From assembly GCF_000507145.1 (NCBI RefSeq), contig NZ_AYTO01000034.1, forward strand, positions 558,001-622,000: a stretch of DNA of 64,000 nucleotides, written 5' to 3'. Below the pieces are notes generated by a model. That model saw nothing but the letters and a program-made list of their open reading frames with translations. It searched no databases and was not told where the DNA came from. This DNA comes from Bacillus tequilensis KCTC 13622 (lineage in GTDB: Bacteria > Bacillota > Bacilli > Bacillales > Bacillaceae). Numbering within the stretch: position 1 is the stretch's first letter; the number at the start of each line of letters is the position of its first letter. Below, piece after piece: positions 53,496 to 62,216 of the stretch. The translations under genes and the position numbers were made by a program.

Positions 53496-54176
53496 ATGAA
53501 GCAAAATAAACCGAAATTCCAAGTAGGGGATGTTGTAGTCGTTATAATGTATGGAACAGTCGGCACTATTACAAAAGTACACCAAATTGATAAACACTAT
53601 CTTTATGAAGTGAATCATAATGAAGTCCTATACTTTGAATCGTCCATTCAGCTTTATAAAGATTATGAGGGTGTCATTGTCGACATGGAAAAACTTGATA
53701 TTGAGTATGAATTCCTTATTGGAGACGTTGTTTATGTAAAAGATTATGGAAAAGAACTCTTTCGCATTATCGGCCACAGAACAGAAATTTGGAGATATTT
53801 AGAAGACGGATGGGAAGATATTATTTATGAGCTGACCCGTTTAAAGGATGGAGAGTGGCTTGAAACGGAGGAAGAGGATCTCACGCTGGTTCTAAGAAAA
53901 TATGAAATGGACCAGTTTGTACATCAGCTGTTGTTTGTCCACTATGTCGGAGAAACTGGCCATGAGATCGGCGAAGATATCGCATCGTCTGCTCTTCTTC
54001 AGTTTGAAGGCGATGATGAAGATCAAGATACCCTTCACATCCTTGCTGTATCAATTGTTGATGAGCTTCTGGATATTTATAATGACTACAAAATTTTGTA
54101 CGAAATGTTTCAAGATGAAGAGTATAAAGATATGATGATGTTTGTTTTGGAAAGTTTAAAAGAGCATTTCAGTTAG
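53496..54176 (+). CDS. yodN: YodN, conserved acidic protein
   Basis: A 226-residue soluble acidic protein. The N-terminal 130 residues form two KOW/SH3-like beta units (FQVGDVVVVIMYGTVGTITKVHQI and YEFLIGDVVYVKDYGKELFRIIGH); the C-terminal part is helical and Asp/Glu-rich. ATG 53496 follows GAGGGGGAG. No enzyme motif; function unknown. Its TAG overlaps the stop of a convergent small gene. Confidence 0.8.
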   Translation: MKQNKPKFQVGDVVVVIMYGTVGTITKVHQIDKHYLYEVNHNEVLYFESSIQLYKDYEGVIVDMEKLDIEYEFLIGDVVYVKDYGKELFRIIGHRTEIWRYLEDGWEDIIYELTRLKDGEWLETEEEDLTLVLRKYEMDQFVHQLLFVHYVGETGHEIGEDIASSALLQFEGDDEDQDTLHILAVSIVDELLDIYNDYKILYEMFQDEEYKDMMMFVLESLKEHFS

Positions 54177-54316
54177 TTTGTGAACAAACGGATTAAAATA
54201 TATAAAAAATAAGGCAGACAGCCCCATATCATGACATGCGTCATTCCTTTGAGCGTTTTTTCCATTATGATATCAAATCGTTCTCCGTCCAGTGCTTCCA
54301 TCATTTTAGCAATCAT
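54173..54316 (-). CDS. Small single-span membrane protein, tail-to-tail with yodN
   Basis: A 47-residue protein on the minus strand. ATG 54316 follows AGGAGGCTGACG, a very good site. The N-terminal half is amphipathic (MIAKMMEALDGERFDIIMEK) and the C-terminal half is one membrane segment (MIWGCLPYFLYILIRLF). The stop codon overlaps that of yodN and no terminator separates them. I do not recognise the family. Confidence 0.65.
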   Translation of the reverse strand: MIAKMMEALDGERFDIIMEKTLKGMTHVMIWGCLPYFLYILIRLFTN

Positions 54317-54437
54317 TGGCGTCAGCCTCCTATGGCTTGTTTTTTATTCAATGTATATGATTGAAAGAATTGTTTAGAACACGGGGTATAATTCAGCCTG
54401 TTTTTTCATAAAACATAAAAAAGGAGGCGGTACGGAG

Positions 54438-54614
54438 ATGAAAGAAATAGATCTTGTAATTGATACGGAAGAAATCGCTGAATTTTTTTACAGAGAGCTT
54501 GCAAAACGGGGCTACATACCGAGTGAGGATGAACTGTTTGAAATCGCTGATATTACCTTTGATTATTTGATAGAAAAATGTATGATAGATGAAGAGCTGG
54601 ATGAAGAGGATTGA
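54438..54614 (+). CDS. yozD: YozD, small acidic protein
   Basis: A 58-residue, very acidic helical protein (MKEIDLVIDTEEIAEFFYRE..., ending DEELDEED) that matches YozD. ATG 54438 follows AAGGAGGCGG. Sits between the 47-residue gene and yodM with its own terminator. Function unknown. Confidence 0.82.
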   Translation: MKEIDLVIDTEEIAEFFYRELAKRGYIPSEDELFEIADITFDYLIEKCMIDEELDEED

Positions 54615-54618
54615 GGCT

Positions 54619-54647
54619 TAAAACCGGAGCGGTCAGCTCCGGTTTTA
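54619..54647 (+). terminator. Terminator after yozD
   Basis: AAAACCGGAGC / GCTCCGGTTTT. Confidence 0.86.
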
Positions 54648-54689
54648 TTATTCGTGTTCTATGACTTATGTGAAAATCGAGGTGGTTAC

Positions 54690-55301
54690 ATGTACAAGCC
54701 CATTAGTCTGTTTCTTTTCTTTCTTTTTCTCGCTGCAGCCATTCATGCAAATGCTGTTCAATCAGCAGATGAAACGATAAGCAAGGCAGCTGTTTTGATC
54801 CGTCAGCCATGGCTGAATGATGTCATGACAGGGGTCACGTATCTTGGTACTTCTTCTTTTTTGCTCCCTCTTATCGTAATGATTGGGGCTGTGCTGTTTT
54901 TTTACAGAAAAACATGGGACGGGCTTTTGATGCTCTTCGTATTCGGCGCCGATCGGCTGTTAAACAAAGTCTTAAAAGAATGGATCGAACGAGTGAGGCC
55001 TGATTTTGCTCCGCTGGTTCATGAATCATCTTTCAGCTTTCCGAGCGGCCACTCCATGAACACTGCCTGTGTCTATCCTGTCATTGCCTACTTTTTAGTG
55101 AAACACCTCCCGTTTTTCTCTAAATATAAAAAAACAGTATACACCATAGCTGGTGTCATCACAGTTTTGGTCGGCATAAGCAGAGTCTATCTGGGCGTTC
55201 ATTTTGTGACCGACGTGCTGGGAGGCTTTAGTCTCGGCTTGCTTCTGTTTTTCCTGGTAAAAGGTTTTGACGAAAAGATAAAGCGGTTTCGACAAAAATA
55301 G
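54690..55301 (+). CDS. yodM: YodM, PAP2-family membrane phosphatase
   Basis: A 203-residue protein with about five or six membrane segments and the three-part phosphatase signature: KEWIERVRP, PSGHS and SRVYLGVHFVTD. Such enzymes dephosphorylate lipid phosphates, such as phosphatidylglycerophosphate or undecaprenyl pyrophosphate. ATG 54690 follows GAGGTGG; residues before it are not supported. Operon with yodL likely. Confidence 0.88.
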   Translation: MYKPISLFLFFLFLAAAIHANAVQSADETISKAAVLIRQPWLNDVMTGVTYLGTSSFLLPLIVMIGAVLFFYRKTWDGLLMLFVFGADRLLNKVLKEWIERVRPDFAPLVHESSFSFPSGHSMNTACVYPVIAYFLVKHLPFFSKYKKTVYTIAGVITVLVGISRVYLGVHFVTDVLGGFSLGLLLFFLVKGFDEKIKRFRQK

Positions 55302-55361
55302 AGAGAGGAAAACGTGGTAAAAACGCCAATATGTAAAAGAAATAAAAGGGAGGGGATCTTG

Positions 55362-55676
55362 ATGATGTTATCCGTGTTTAAAAAGAAGTCTTGTTCCTAT
55401 GACGTGACAATATTCCAAACACCCCGGTTTGGTGAAAAAAAAGGCTACAGAGCCGTCTATCGAACTGAACTGCACGGGAGCGATCATCAAGACGTGCTGA
55501 AAAGAGCATTCTCTGTGTTTAATGTATTTGACACCGTTCCAAGTGATTATGATGCGAGATTTATGGCCACTGGGGACGTGATTCTGATTGATGAAGGCAG
55601 AAAAGGGAAAACATATTACAAACTCCTTCCCGCCGGATGGAGAAAAATCAATCGCCTGATTGTACAAACGACATAA
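55362..55676 (+). CDS. yodL: YodL, small conserved protein
   Basis: A 104-residue basic protein with mixed structure (MMLSVFKKKSCSYDVTIFQT...). ATG 55362 follows GGGAGGGG; an adjacent ATG (55365) is also possible. It has no membrane segment or known motif. In B. subtilis overproduced YodL is reported to alter cell shape, through MreB and Mbl, and division; this is family knowledge, not visible here. Confidence 0.82.
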   Translation: MMLSVFKKKSCSYDVTIFQTPRFGEKKGYRAVYRTELHGSDHQDVLKRAFSVFNVFDTVPSDYDARFMATGDVILIDEGRKGKTYYKLLPAGWRKINRLIVQTT

Positions 55677-55679
55677 CGA

Positions 55680-55711
55680 AAAGAAAACTGCGGATTTCCG
55701 CAGTTTTCTGC
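55680..55711. terminator. Terminator between yodL and the 41-residue gene
   Basis: GAAAACTGCGG / CCGCAGTTTTC, symmetrical and close to both stop codons. Confidence 0.82.
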
Positions 55712-55714
55712 AGT

Positions 55715-55840
55715 TTAAGGCTTGCGTTTGGCAGCGGAATACTCTTTCCCGTGCGCCTCTTCAGCTGCAATGACATCTTTTGCGGGTATATGATTGTTCT
55801 TTTTTTGGCCGGTGATCCTGTTGCGCTGTTTTTTACCCAT
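55715..55840 (-). CDS. Very small, strongly basic protein (41 residues)
   Basis: ATG 55840 follows AAGGAGGAATGAGAC on the minus strand. The product (MGKKQRNRITGQKKNNHIPA..., ending SAAKRKP) is Lys/Arg/Asn-rich and hydrophilic. This composition suits a minor spore protein or RNA/DNA-binding peptide, but I cannot name the family. It is convergent with yodL and divergent from deoD. Confidence 0.68.
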   Translation of the reverse strand: MGKKQRNRITGQKKNNHIPAKDVIAAEEAHGKEYSAAKRKP

Positions 55841-55972
55841 GTCTCATTCCTCCTTCCTGCGGTTAGGTTTTCAAATAAACACCTCGATTATCCCGTTTTT
55901 CTCCGGAAGTGCCCAAACTGCTCCGGAACATTTCTTTTTTGGCGATATTCCTTTATAATCAATGACTGAAGT

Positions 55973-56001
55973 TTGTCTCATTATGACTTTCGTTGTAAAA
56001 T
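55973..56001 (+). promoter_or_regulatory. Sigma-A-type promoter of deoD
   Basis: TTGTCT 55973-55978 and TAAAAT 55996-56001, 17-base spacer. Confidence 0.65.
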
Positions 56002-56043
56002 GAACGGACTGAATGATAATTTAGATTTACAGGAGGATATGAG

Positions 56044-56745
56044 ATGAGTGTACATATAGGTGCTGAAAAAGGACAAATTGCAGATACAGTGCTTTTGCCG
56101 GGAGATCCTCTCAGAGCAAAATTTATTGCTGAAACGTATCTTGAAAATGTAGAATGCTACAATGAAGTCAGAGGCATGTATGGGTTTACGGGTACATACA
56201 AAGGCAAAAAAATCTCCGTGCAAGGCACGGGAATGGGTGTTCCGTCTATTTCGATTTATGTAAATGAATTAATACAAAGCTATGGCGTGCAAAATCTAAT
56301 AAGAGTAGGTTCTTGCGGGGCTATCCGTAAAGATGTTAAAGTGAGAGACGTCATTTTGGCGATGACTTCCTCAACTGATTCACAAATGAACAGAGTTGCT
56401 TTCGGAAGCATTGATTTTGCGCCATGCGCAGATTTCGAGCTTTTAAAAAATGCCTATGATGCCGCAAAAGATAAAGGTGTGCCGGTAACGGTAGGAAGCG
56501 TATTTACAGCTGATCAGTTTTACAACGACGATTCACAAATTGAAAAGCTTGCAAATTACGGAGTGCTTGGCGTTGAGATGGAAACAACTGCATTGTATAC
56601 ATTAGCAGCGAAGCACGGAAGAAAAGCGCTGTCAATTCTCACCGTGAGCGATCATGTATTAACAGGAGAAGAAACGACAGCGGAAGAGCGTCAAACCACA
56701 TTTCATGATATGATAGAAGTGGCTTTGCATTCTGTGTCACAATAA
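56044..56745 (+). CDS. deoD: Purine nucleoside phosphorylase DeoD
   Basis: A 233-residue hexameric-type PNP. Phosphate and nucleoside contacts are in [54 protein letters not shown] and the catalytic SDH motif ([12 protein letters not shown]). It phosphorolyses (deoxy)adenosine and guanosine-type nucleosides. ATG 56044 follows AGGAGGATATGAG. Confidence 0.96.
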   Translation: MSVHIGAEKGQIADTVLLPGDPLRAKFIAETYLENVECYNEVRGMYGFTGTYKGKKISVQGTGMGVPSISIYVNELIQSYGVQNLIRVGSCGAIRKDVKVRDVILAMTSSTDSQMNRVAFGSIDFAPCADFELLKNAYDAAKDKGVPVTVGSVFTADQFYNDDSQIEKLANYGVLGVEMETTALYTLAAKHGRKALSILTVSDHVLTGEETTAEERQTTFHDMIEVALHSVSQ

Positions 56746-56752
56746 AATAAAT

Positions 56753-56787
56753 TAAGAGGCGTGCTGGGTGCCGGCAGCCTCTTCTTT
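56753..56787 (+). terminator. Terminator after deoD
   Basis: AAGAGGC / GCCTCTT with an inner TGCTGG / CCGGCA stem and CTTT tail. Confidence 0.75.
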
Positions 56788-56827
56788 ATGGATGCGGAAA
56801 CGATTGATAAAAGGAAGGTAATGTATG

Positions 56828-57649
56828 ATGAAAAAGTCTGGTAAATGGTTCTCACTGGCTGCCGCTCTGAGTGTAACGGCAATAGTCGGAGCCGGCTGCA
56901 GCATGTCAAATGGAGATGCTCAAAAAGATACGAAAACCACAGCAGAAACTAAGCAATCAGAACAAAAAACAACTGATGCGAAAAACACAAACACCCAGAA
57001 CAGTGAGTTTTCATTGGAAAGCAAGTATTTCAATGATATTAAAAAAGTGGATGGTCTGGAAACCATTCAAAATCCAGAAAATATACTGGCGCTTGTCAAT
57101 AAACAATACGCGCTGCCCGGAAACTATGAACCTAGCGATCTTGTCATACCTGATGTAGAGTTTTCTTTTGAAGAAAAGATTCAAAAACGTTACATCAGAA
57201 AGGAAGCGGCCGACGCATTAAAAACGATGTTCGATGCTGCGAAAAAGGAAGGCTATGAACTGGCAGCTGTCTCAGGCTACCGTGCGTATGACAGACAGAA
57301 AGTCATTTTTGACAATGAAGTAAGCCTTAAAGGGGAAAAGAAGGCAAAAGAAGCGGTCGCTTATCCGGGTGAAAGCGAGCACCAAACAGGCCTTGCGATG
57401 GACATTTCCAGCCGAAGCAACGGCTTTGAGCTAAATGAAGCGTTCGGAAGCACGGCAGACGGAAAATGGGTGCAGGACAATGCTTATCAATATGGCTTTA
57501 TCATTCGCTATCCGAAAAATAAAGAGGATATCACGAAATATGAATATGAGCCATGGCATCTGCGCTATGTCGGCAAAAAGGCTGCAAAAGTTATCCATGA
57601 TAATGATTTAACGCTGGAAGAGTATTTTGAAAAAGTGAAGAAAATTTAA
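56828..57649 (+). CDS. yodJ: YodJ, D,D-carboxypeptidase lipoprotein (VanY/LdcB family)
   Basis: A 273-residue lipoprotein: signal peptide with lipobox VGAGC, a Thr/Lys/Gln-rich linker, then a zinc peptidase domain. Zinc and catalytic residues are in SEHQTGLAMDI (His and Asp) and YEPWHLRYVG (catalytic Glu and His). It trims D-Ala from peptidoglycan stem peptides outside the membrane. Two ATGs (56825 and 56828) are possible; 56828 gives the expected length and better spacing. Confidence 0.9.
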   Translation: MKKSGKWFSLAAALSVTAIVGAGCSMSNGDAQKDTKTTAETKQSEQKTTDAKNTNTQNSEFSLESKYFNDIKKVDGLETIQNPENILALVNKQYALPGNYEPSDLVIPDVEFSFEEKIQKRYIRKEAADALKTMFDAAKKEGYELAAVSGYRAYDRQKVIFDNEVSLKGEKKAKEAVAYPGESEHQTGLAMDISSRSNGFELNEAFGSTADGKWVQDNAYQYGFIIRYPKNKEDITKYEYEPWHLRYVGKKAAKVIHDNDLTLEEYFEKVKKI

Positions 57650-57651
57650 AA

Positions 57652-57686
57652 GGAAAAGCCCGCTTACTCTAGATAAGCGGGCTTCA
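57652..57686. terminator. Bidirectional terminator between yodJ and yodI
   Basis: AAAGCCCGCTTA / TAAGCGGGCTT. Confidence 0.83.
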
Positions 57687-57714
57687 TTGTGTCTGGTGAA
57701 TCTAGTGCTGGTTC

Positions 57715-57966
57715 TTACCAGAAGAATAAACCAGCAAGAGCGACCCCTGTAATTAAACCGAGGGAAATACCGTAAGCTGCTCCAAATCCCCAAGAACCGC
57801 CCCAATATCCGTAACCGAAACCTCTTGGCCCTCCGCCGGTCGGAGCTATAAAAACTCTGTTTCTGGTTACATGGGTAATTCTGCCGACGTGAACTCTCCC
57901 GCCTCTTTCTGTAATTCTGACGACTTTACCTTGATGGTTTCTGCAAAGGTGGTAATATCTTTCCAA
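57715..57966 (-). CDS. yodI: YodI, Gly/Tyr-rich small protein
   Basis: An 83-residue protein. The first 45 residues form a small beta domain (HLCRNHQGKVVRITERGGRV then HVGRITHVTRNRVFIAP), followed by a Gly/Tyr/Trp-rich stretch and a hydrophobic C-terminus (GISLGLITGVALAGLFFW). It probably sits at a membrane or in the spore coat. TTG 57966 lies after AGGAGGGAAAC; the longer frame to 58044 is rejected. Confidence 0.8.
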   Translation of the reverse strand: MERYYHLCRNHQGKVVRITERGGRVHVGRITHVTRNRVFIAPTGGGPRGFGYGYWGGSWGFGAAYGISLGLITGVALAGLFFW

Positions 57967-58053
57967 TATTGTTTCCCTCCTATACTGACTTTCTATCAGC
58001 ATATGATAGATGGGAGAAAAAGGTTGGACGAAAACAGGGGGCAAAACGCCGTT

Positions 58054-58755
58054 TTACTTATAAGCAATAAAGATACAATGACCCATGTACTCTCTATACA
58101 TCTGCATGAGTTCATAATGTGTTTGAAGCGTATCGTAATACATAGGGTCAATCGTTTGCGATAAATCCATCTCTGTGGTTGGCTCAAATTCCATGTCATC
58201 AGGGAGAAGTGACATCGCTTCCGTTTTATGGAACCCGTATGATTTCAGGAGCTTATGCCACTCGGATTCTTCATGTAAACAAGTAAAACCGTAAAAATCC
58301 AGCATTTGCTTCTTTTCTGCAGGCGGCATCGGTTTTTTTAAAGCCGCTTCGATACCAATCAGCATCCCGCCGGGCTTCAATACTCTTGCAATTTCTTGAA
58401 GAGAGGATGTCAGATGGGAAAAACTGAGGACGGATTCTGACAAGACGCAGGAAAAGGACTCAGAAGAAAACGGGAGGTGTTCTAGTTCCGCCTGATATGC
58501 AGGGATGGCAAGCCCTTCATTTGCAAATCTTCTTTTCGCTTTCTCAAGCATGATAGGATCTTTATCAACGACTGTTACAGGATACAGCAAATGTCCTAAA
58601 TAAGCCGCTGTTTGCCCCGTTCCGCATCCGGCATCAAGAATCGGCTGATTCGGGGAGGGCGCAGCCTTTTGCAGGACCGCTTTTGAAAAAGCCAAACCGC
58701 CAGGATGCGCTCCTGCGACACCGAATAAGGACAGCATTTCTAAATATCGGCTCAA
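58054..58755 (-). CDS. yodH: YodH, SAM-dependent methyltransferase
   Basis: A 233-residue class I methyltransferase: motif I is PILDAGCGTGQTAAYLG (near 42-58), motif II acidic DKDPIMLEKAKRRF, and the motif III/IV part is FSCVLSESVLSFSHLT with VLKPGGMLIGIEA. Small-molecule substrate unknown. TTG 58755 follows AAGGAGG at 8 bases; the ATG at 58782 lies upstream of the ribosome site and is rejected. Confidence 0.85.
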   Translation of the reverse strand: MSRYLEMLSLFGVAGAHPGGLAFSKAVLQKAAPSPNQPILDAGCGTGQTAAYLGHLLYPVTVVDKDPIMLEKAKRRFANEGLAIPAYQAELEHLPFSSESFSCVLSESVLSFSHLTSSLQEIARVLKPGGMLIGIEAALKKPMPPAEKKQMLDFYGFTCLHEESEWHKLLKSYGFHKTEAMSLLPDDMEFEPTTEMDLSQTIDPMYYDTLQTHYELMQMYREYMGHCIFIAYK

Positions 58756-58907
58756 TATCAAATCCTCCTTTTTCTTTATCATATGTCGTATAAAGACATA
58801 GGTTTATGAAAAGCGAAAGAAGGGCGTTTCTCTTTCATTTCTGCTCCGAGTTGACGAATAAGAATTCGTCCATGATAATAATGTAAGAAGAAAAAGGTGG
58901 TGTTTAA

Positions 58908-60308
58908 TTGAAACGGCAATTAAAACTGTTTTTTATTGTGCTGATCACTGCAGTTGTCGCTTCAGCGCTTACTTTATTTATTACGGGCAATTCCAGCATC
59001 CTGGGCCAAAAATCAGCAGGCGCGGGAGACAGCAAGTTCGACAAATTAAATAAAGCGTATGAGCAAATCAAAAGTGATTATTACCAAAAAACAGATGATG
59101 ACAAATTAGTAGACGGAGCAATTAAAGGAATGATTCAATCTCTGGGTGATCCGTATTCCACATATATGGATCAAGAGGAAGCAAAATCATTCGACCAAAC
59201 GATCTCTGCTTCCTTTGAAGGGATCGGAGCCCAAGTAGAGGAGAAAGACGGTGAAATCCTTATTGTGTCGCCGATTAAAGGTTCACCTGCTGAAAAAGCC
59301 GGAATCAAACCGAGGGACCAAATCCTTAAAGTGGACGGAAAAAGCGTCAAGGGCATGAATGTAAATGAGGCCGTCGCTTTAATCCGAGGTAAAAAGGGCA
59401 CAAAAGTGAAGCTTGAGCTGAACAGAGCGGGAGTCGGAAATATTGATCTTTCCATTAAGCGCGATACCATCCCTGTAGAAACCGTCTATTCAGAAATGAA
59501 AGACAATAACATCGGTGAAATTCAAATCACTTCTTTCTCTGAAACCACTGGTAAAGAGCTGAAAGATGCGATTGACAGTTTAGAGAAAAAAGGCGCCAAA
59601 GGCTATATTTTAGACTTAAGAGGCAACCCGGGGGGCTTAATGGAGCAGGCGATTACAATGAGTAACCTGTTCATTGACAAGGGTAAAAACATCATGCAGG
59701 TTGAATACAAAAATGGTACTAAAGAAGTTATGAAAGCTGAAAAAGAACGAAAAGTCACGAAGCCGACCGTCGTTTTAGTCAATGACGGAACAGCCAGCGC
59801 CGCGGAAATTATGTCTGCTGCCCTTCATGAATCGTCAGGCATACCGTTAATCGGCGAAACGACATTTGGCAAAGGCACAGTGCAGACAGCAAAAGAATAC
59901 GATGATGGTTCCAACGTCAAACTGACAGTTGCCAAATGGCTGACTGCCGATGGTGAGTGGATTCACAAAAAAGGCATCAAGCCTCAAGTGAAAGCAGAGC
60001 TGCCTGATTACGCAAAGCTGCCTTATTTGGACGCGGATAAAACGTACAAATCAGGTGATTCAGGCACAAACGTCAAAGTAGCTCAACAAATGCTCAAAGC
60101 ACTTGGCTACAAGGTAAAGGTTAACAGTACGTATGACCAGAATTTTGTATCTGCCGTCAAACAATTCCAGAAAAAAGAGAAGCTGAAAGAAACAGGCGTA
60201 CTGACTGGCGATACAACAACGAAATTAATGACAGAACTTCAAAAGAAGCTGTCTCATAATGATACACAGATGAAAAAGGCTATTGAAACGCTGAAAAAAC
60301 AAATGTGA
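58908..60308 (+). CDS. ctpA: CtpA, carboxyl-terminal processing protease
   Basis: A 466-residue S41 serine protease. It has an N-terminal membrane anchor or signal (LKLFFIVLITAVVASALTLFI), a PDZ domain (~95-180, GIGAQVEEKDGEILIVSPI), a protease core with catalytic Ser297 (NDGTASAAEIMSA) and Lys322 (ETTFGKGTVQ), and a C-terminal peptidoglycan-binding domain (GTNVKVAQQMLKALGYKV). It acts outside the membrane. TTG 58908 after AAAGGTGGTG. Two such proteases (CtpA and CtpB) occur in B. subtilis; the wall-binding tail fits CtpA. Confidence 0.93.
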   Translation: MKRQLKLFFIVLITAVVASALTLFITGNSSILGQKSAGAGDSKFDKLNKAYEQIKSDYYQKTDDDKLVDGAIKGMIQSLGDPYSTYMDQEEAKSFDQTISASFEGIGAQVEEKDGEILIVSPIKGSPAEKAGIKPRDQILKVDGKSVKGMNVNEAVALIRGKKGTKVKLELNRAGVGNIDLSIKRDTIPVETVYSEMKDNNIGEIQITSFSETTGKELKDAIDSLEKKGAKGYILDLRGNPGGLMEQAITMSNLFIDKGKNIMQVEYKNGTKEVMKAEKERKVTKPTVVLVNDGTASAAEIMSAALHESSGIPLIGETTFGKGTVQTAKEYDDGSNVKLTVAKWLTADGEWIHKKGIKPQVKAELPDYAKLPYLDADKTYKSGDSGTNVKVAQQMLKALGYKVKVNSTYDQNFVSAVKQFQKKEKLKETGVLTGDTTTKLMTELQKKLSHNDTQMKKAIETLKKQM

Positions 60309-60345
60309 AAAAAACCATACGCGGCAGCCGCGTATGGTTTTTTTA
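60306..60345. terminator. Bidirectional terminator between ctpA and yodF
   Basis: AAAAAACCATACGCGG / CCGCGTATGGTTTTTT, a perfect 16-bp stem with a CAG loop. Confidence 0.9.
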
Positions 60346-61833
60346 TGCACCCTTTTGATTCGGGTTAGCGTCTTGTTTTTTACCAAATAATCCTTCAATG
60401 ACAGGATTGGATCCTGCCTTTTTGACGAACAGCGGATTCAGAATAACCACAGCAATGATGTTTGCGGCCAATCCCCAGAATCCTTCATAAATGCCATGTG
60501 CGGATTGAGTGGTATACACAATAAACGTAACCGCAAGGCCGGCTAATAATCCGATAACTGTCGCTTCTTTCGTTTGGCGCTTCCAGAATAGACTGACAGC
60601 AATCGCCGGGAAGATTTGCACCATGCCGGATACACCTAATAGCTGGAGTGTCACTAAGGCAGTCGGGAACAGCATTCCAAACAGAAGCGCGAGACCGATC
60701 ACAACAAACACCATTGAGCGTGTGATAAGGGTCAGCTTGCTTTGAGACACATTTGGATGAATCAAATCCCGATATAGGTTGTTAGCAAATAAATTCGATG
60801 CCCCAATTGCCATAATGGAACAAGGTATTAATGAAGCAAGAGCGATTGTGGCATATGCAAAACCTTGTGCCACGCCGCCGTAAGATGTTTGAATCAAATG
60901 CAGCAGCGCCAATCTTGGATTTGTATCTTCCGGCAGGACAAGAAAGGCGATAAAGCCAAGAAAAATGACCAAAATTAATACAATATTATAAAGCGGCAAA
61001 AACATGCTGTTTTTTCTTATTGCATCCGCGCTTTTCGCCGTGAAAACACCTGTGGCGGCATGTGCCCACATAAAAAGTGCGAGAGCGGAAACGATAGATG
61101 CTGTAATAAACCAAGGAATGCCTTTTGGCCCTTCTGTTGGTATTGTCAGCATTTGCGGCGCTTCCTTCACTAACGTGTCAATCATCGGTGTCCAGCCGTT
61201 AAAATGAATGAGAGGGAGGGACACCACCATAAACAGCATAATCACCCAGACTAAAATGTCTTTAATGATCGCTGTAAATGTAGGACCTTTAATCCCGCTG
61301 AAGAATGTGTAAAGAGCAACTAGAAAAAATGAGATGATGACAACGAATTTTACATTAATATAGCCGGTGCCGGCAACCTGAAGCGTATCTTGAATGCCGC
61401 TCAGCTGAAGGCATATGTACGGAATCAGCATCAGCACACCGATGATGGCGACGAGGCTGGCTAAAAGTTTACTGTCAAAACGTTCCCGGGCATAATCCGC
61501 AAGTGTTGTTAATTTGTGAATTTTCGCAACTTTCCAAAGTTTCGGCAAGAAGAAGTAGGCGATAAAGTAAGCCAGCACAGAATAAGGAATGGCGAAAAAT
61601 GCAACACTTCCGCCCGTATATGCGGTACTGGTTAACCCTAAGAAAGTATAAGCAGTATAGAGGTCAGCGCCTACTAAAAACCAGACGAGAAGACCGCCGA
61701 AGCGTCTGCCGCCGACTGACCATTCTTCTACTGAGGTTCGTGAGGATTTGTCCCTTCCGGCGAGAAATCCGATACAGACAACGGTTAAAACAATAATAGC
61801 TGTAATAAGAAGTGCAGTGAGATTCCCTTGCAT
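60343..61833 (-). CDS. yodF: YodF, sodium:solute symporter family transporter
   Basis: A 496-residue membrane protein with 13 hydrophobic segments of the SSS family (pantothenate/proline-type). The YTAYTFLGLTSTAYTGGSVAF and FSGIKGPTFTAIIKDILVW segments match its sodium-binding core, and IPCSIMAIGASNLFANNLYRDL is the typical SSS signature helix. Substrate is not evident. The ATG overlaps the stop of the upstream DUF3311 gene by one base (TAATG). Confidence 0.87.
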   Translation of the reverse strand: MQGNLTALLITAIIVLTVVCIGFLAGRDKSSRTSVEEWSVGGRRFGGLLVWFLVGADLYTAYTFLGLTSTAYTGGSVAFFAIPYSVLAYFIAYFFLPKLWKVAKIHKLTTLADYARERFDSKLLASLVAIIGVLMLIPYICLQLSGIQDTLQVAGTGYINVKFVVIISFFLVALYTFFSGIKGPTFTAIIKDILVWVIMLFMVVSLPLIHFNGWTPMIDTLVKEAPQMLTIPTEGPKGIPWFITASIVSALALFMWAHAATGVFTAKSADAIRKNSMFLPLYNIVLILVIFLGFIAFLVLPEDTNPRLALLHLIQTSYGGVAQGFAYATIALASLIPCSIMAIGASNLFANNLYRDLIHPNVSQSKLTLITRSMVFVVIGLALLFGMLFPTALVTLQLLGVSGMVQIFPAIAVSLFWKRQTKEATVIGLLAGLAVTFIVYTTQSAHGIYEGFWGLAANIIAVVILNPLFVKKAGSNPVIEGLFGKKQDANPNQKGA

Positions 61834-62033
61834 TATTCAAATCCTCCATCTTTTTTTTGCATCTGATAAATCCCAAACGAGCATAACGGTGTAATGATAA
61901 TCCACAACAGCAGCCAAAAGTGGAAAAACGGAAGACCGAACATAATCGGTTCGATTCGATTCACAAGCGGCAATAGCGCAAGCTGAGCGAATGGCAAAAG
62001 AATGAGAATAACAATAAGTGCTTTTTTAACCAT
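61833..62033 (-). CDS. DUF3311 small membrane protein, partner of the symporter
   Basis: A 66-residue protein with two membrane segments and a short basic tail (QKKDGGFE). DUF3311 proteins commonly precede SSS transporters such as YodF and YhjB, and this one overlaps yodF by one base, so the two probably form one transporter system. ATG 62033 follows AGGAGGAAAG. Confidence 0.8.
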   Translation of the reverse strand: MVKKALIVILILLPFAQLALLPLVNRIEPIMFGLPFFHFWLLLWIIITPLCSFGIYQMQKKDGGFE

Positions 62034-62133
62034 TTACTTTCCTCCTGAAACATGATAATGCTCACTATAATAGCAGTTGTTAGAAAAGATCACAAGATAA
62101 TTATTAGAAAAAAATGATTTTTTCAATTATTTA

Positions 62134-62154
62134 ATGCAAACACATGGTTTGCAT
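62134..62154. promoter_or_regulatory. Perfect inverted repeat overlapping the mhqE -35 box
   Basis: ATGCAAAC, 5 bases, GTTTGCAT: an 8-bp perfect palindrome between the divergent DUF3311-yodF and mhqE-mhqD genes. It has no T tail, so it reads as an operator. The regulator is unknown. Confidence 0.6.
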
Positions 62155-62177
62155 CCTTCTCAATAAAGGTTTAAAAT
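62149..62177 (+). promoter_or_regulatory. Promoter of mhqED
   Basis: TTGCAT 62149-62154 and TAAAAT 62172-62177 with 17-base spacing; start near 62184. Confidence 0.7.
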
Positions 62178-62184
62178 AATAAAC

Positions 62185-62200
62185 ATCTTGAAATCGAGAT
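62185..62200 (+). promoter_or_regulatory. MhqR operator
   Basis: ATCTTGAAATCGAGAT, a near-perfect palindrome like the MhqR box (ATCTCGA around an AT center), positioned at the transcription start of mhqE. MhqR represses these genes until quinones or related electrophiles are present. Confidence 0.78.
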
Positions 62201-62216
62201 AAATAGGAGTGGGAAA

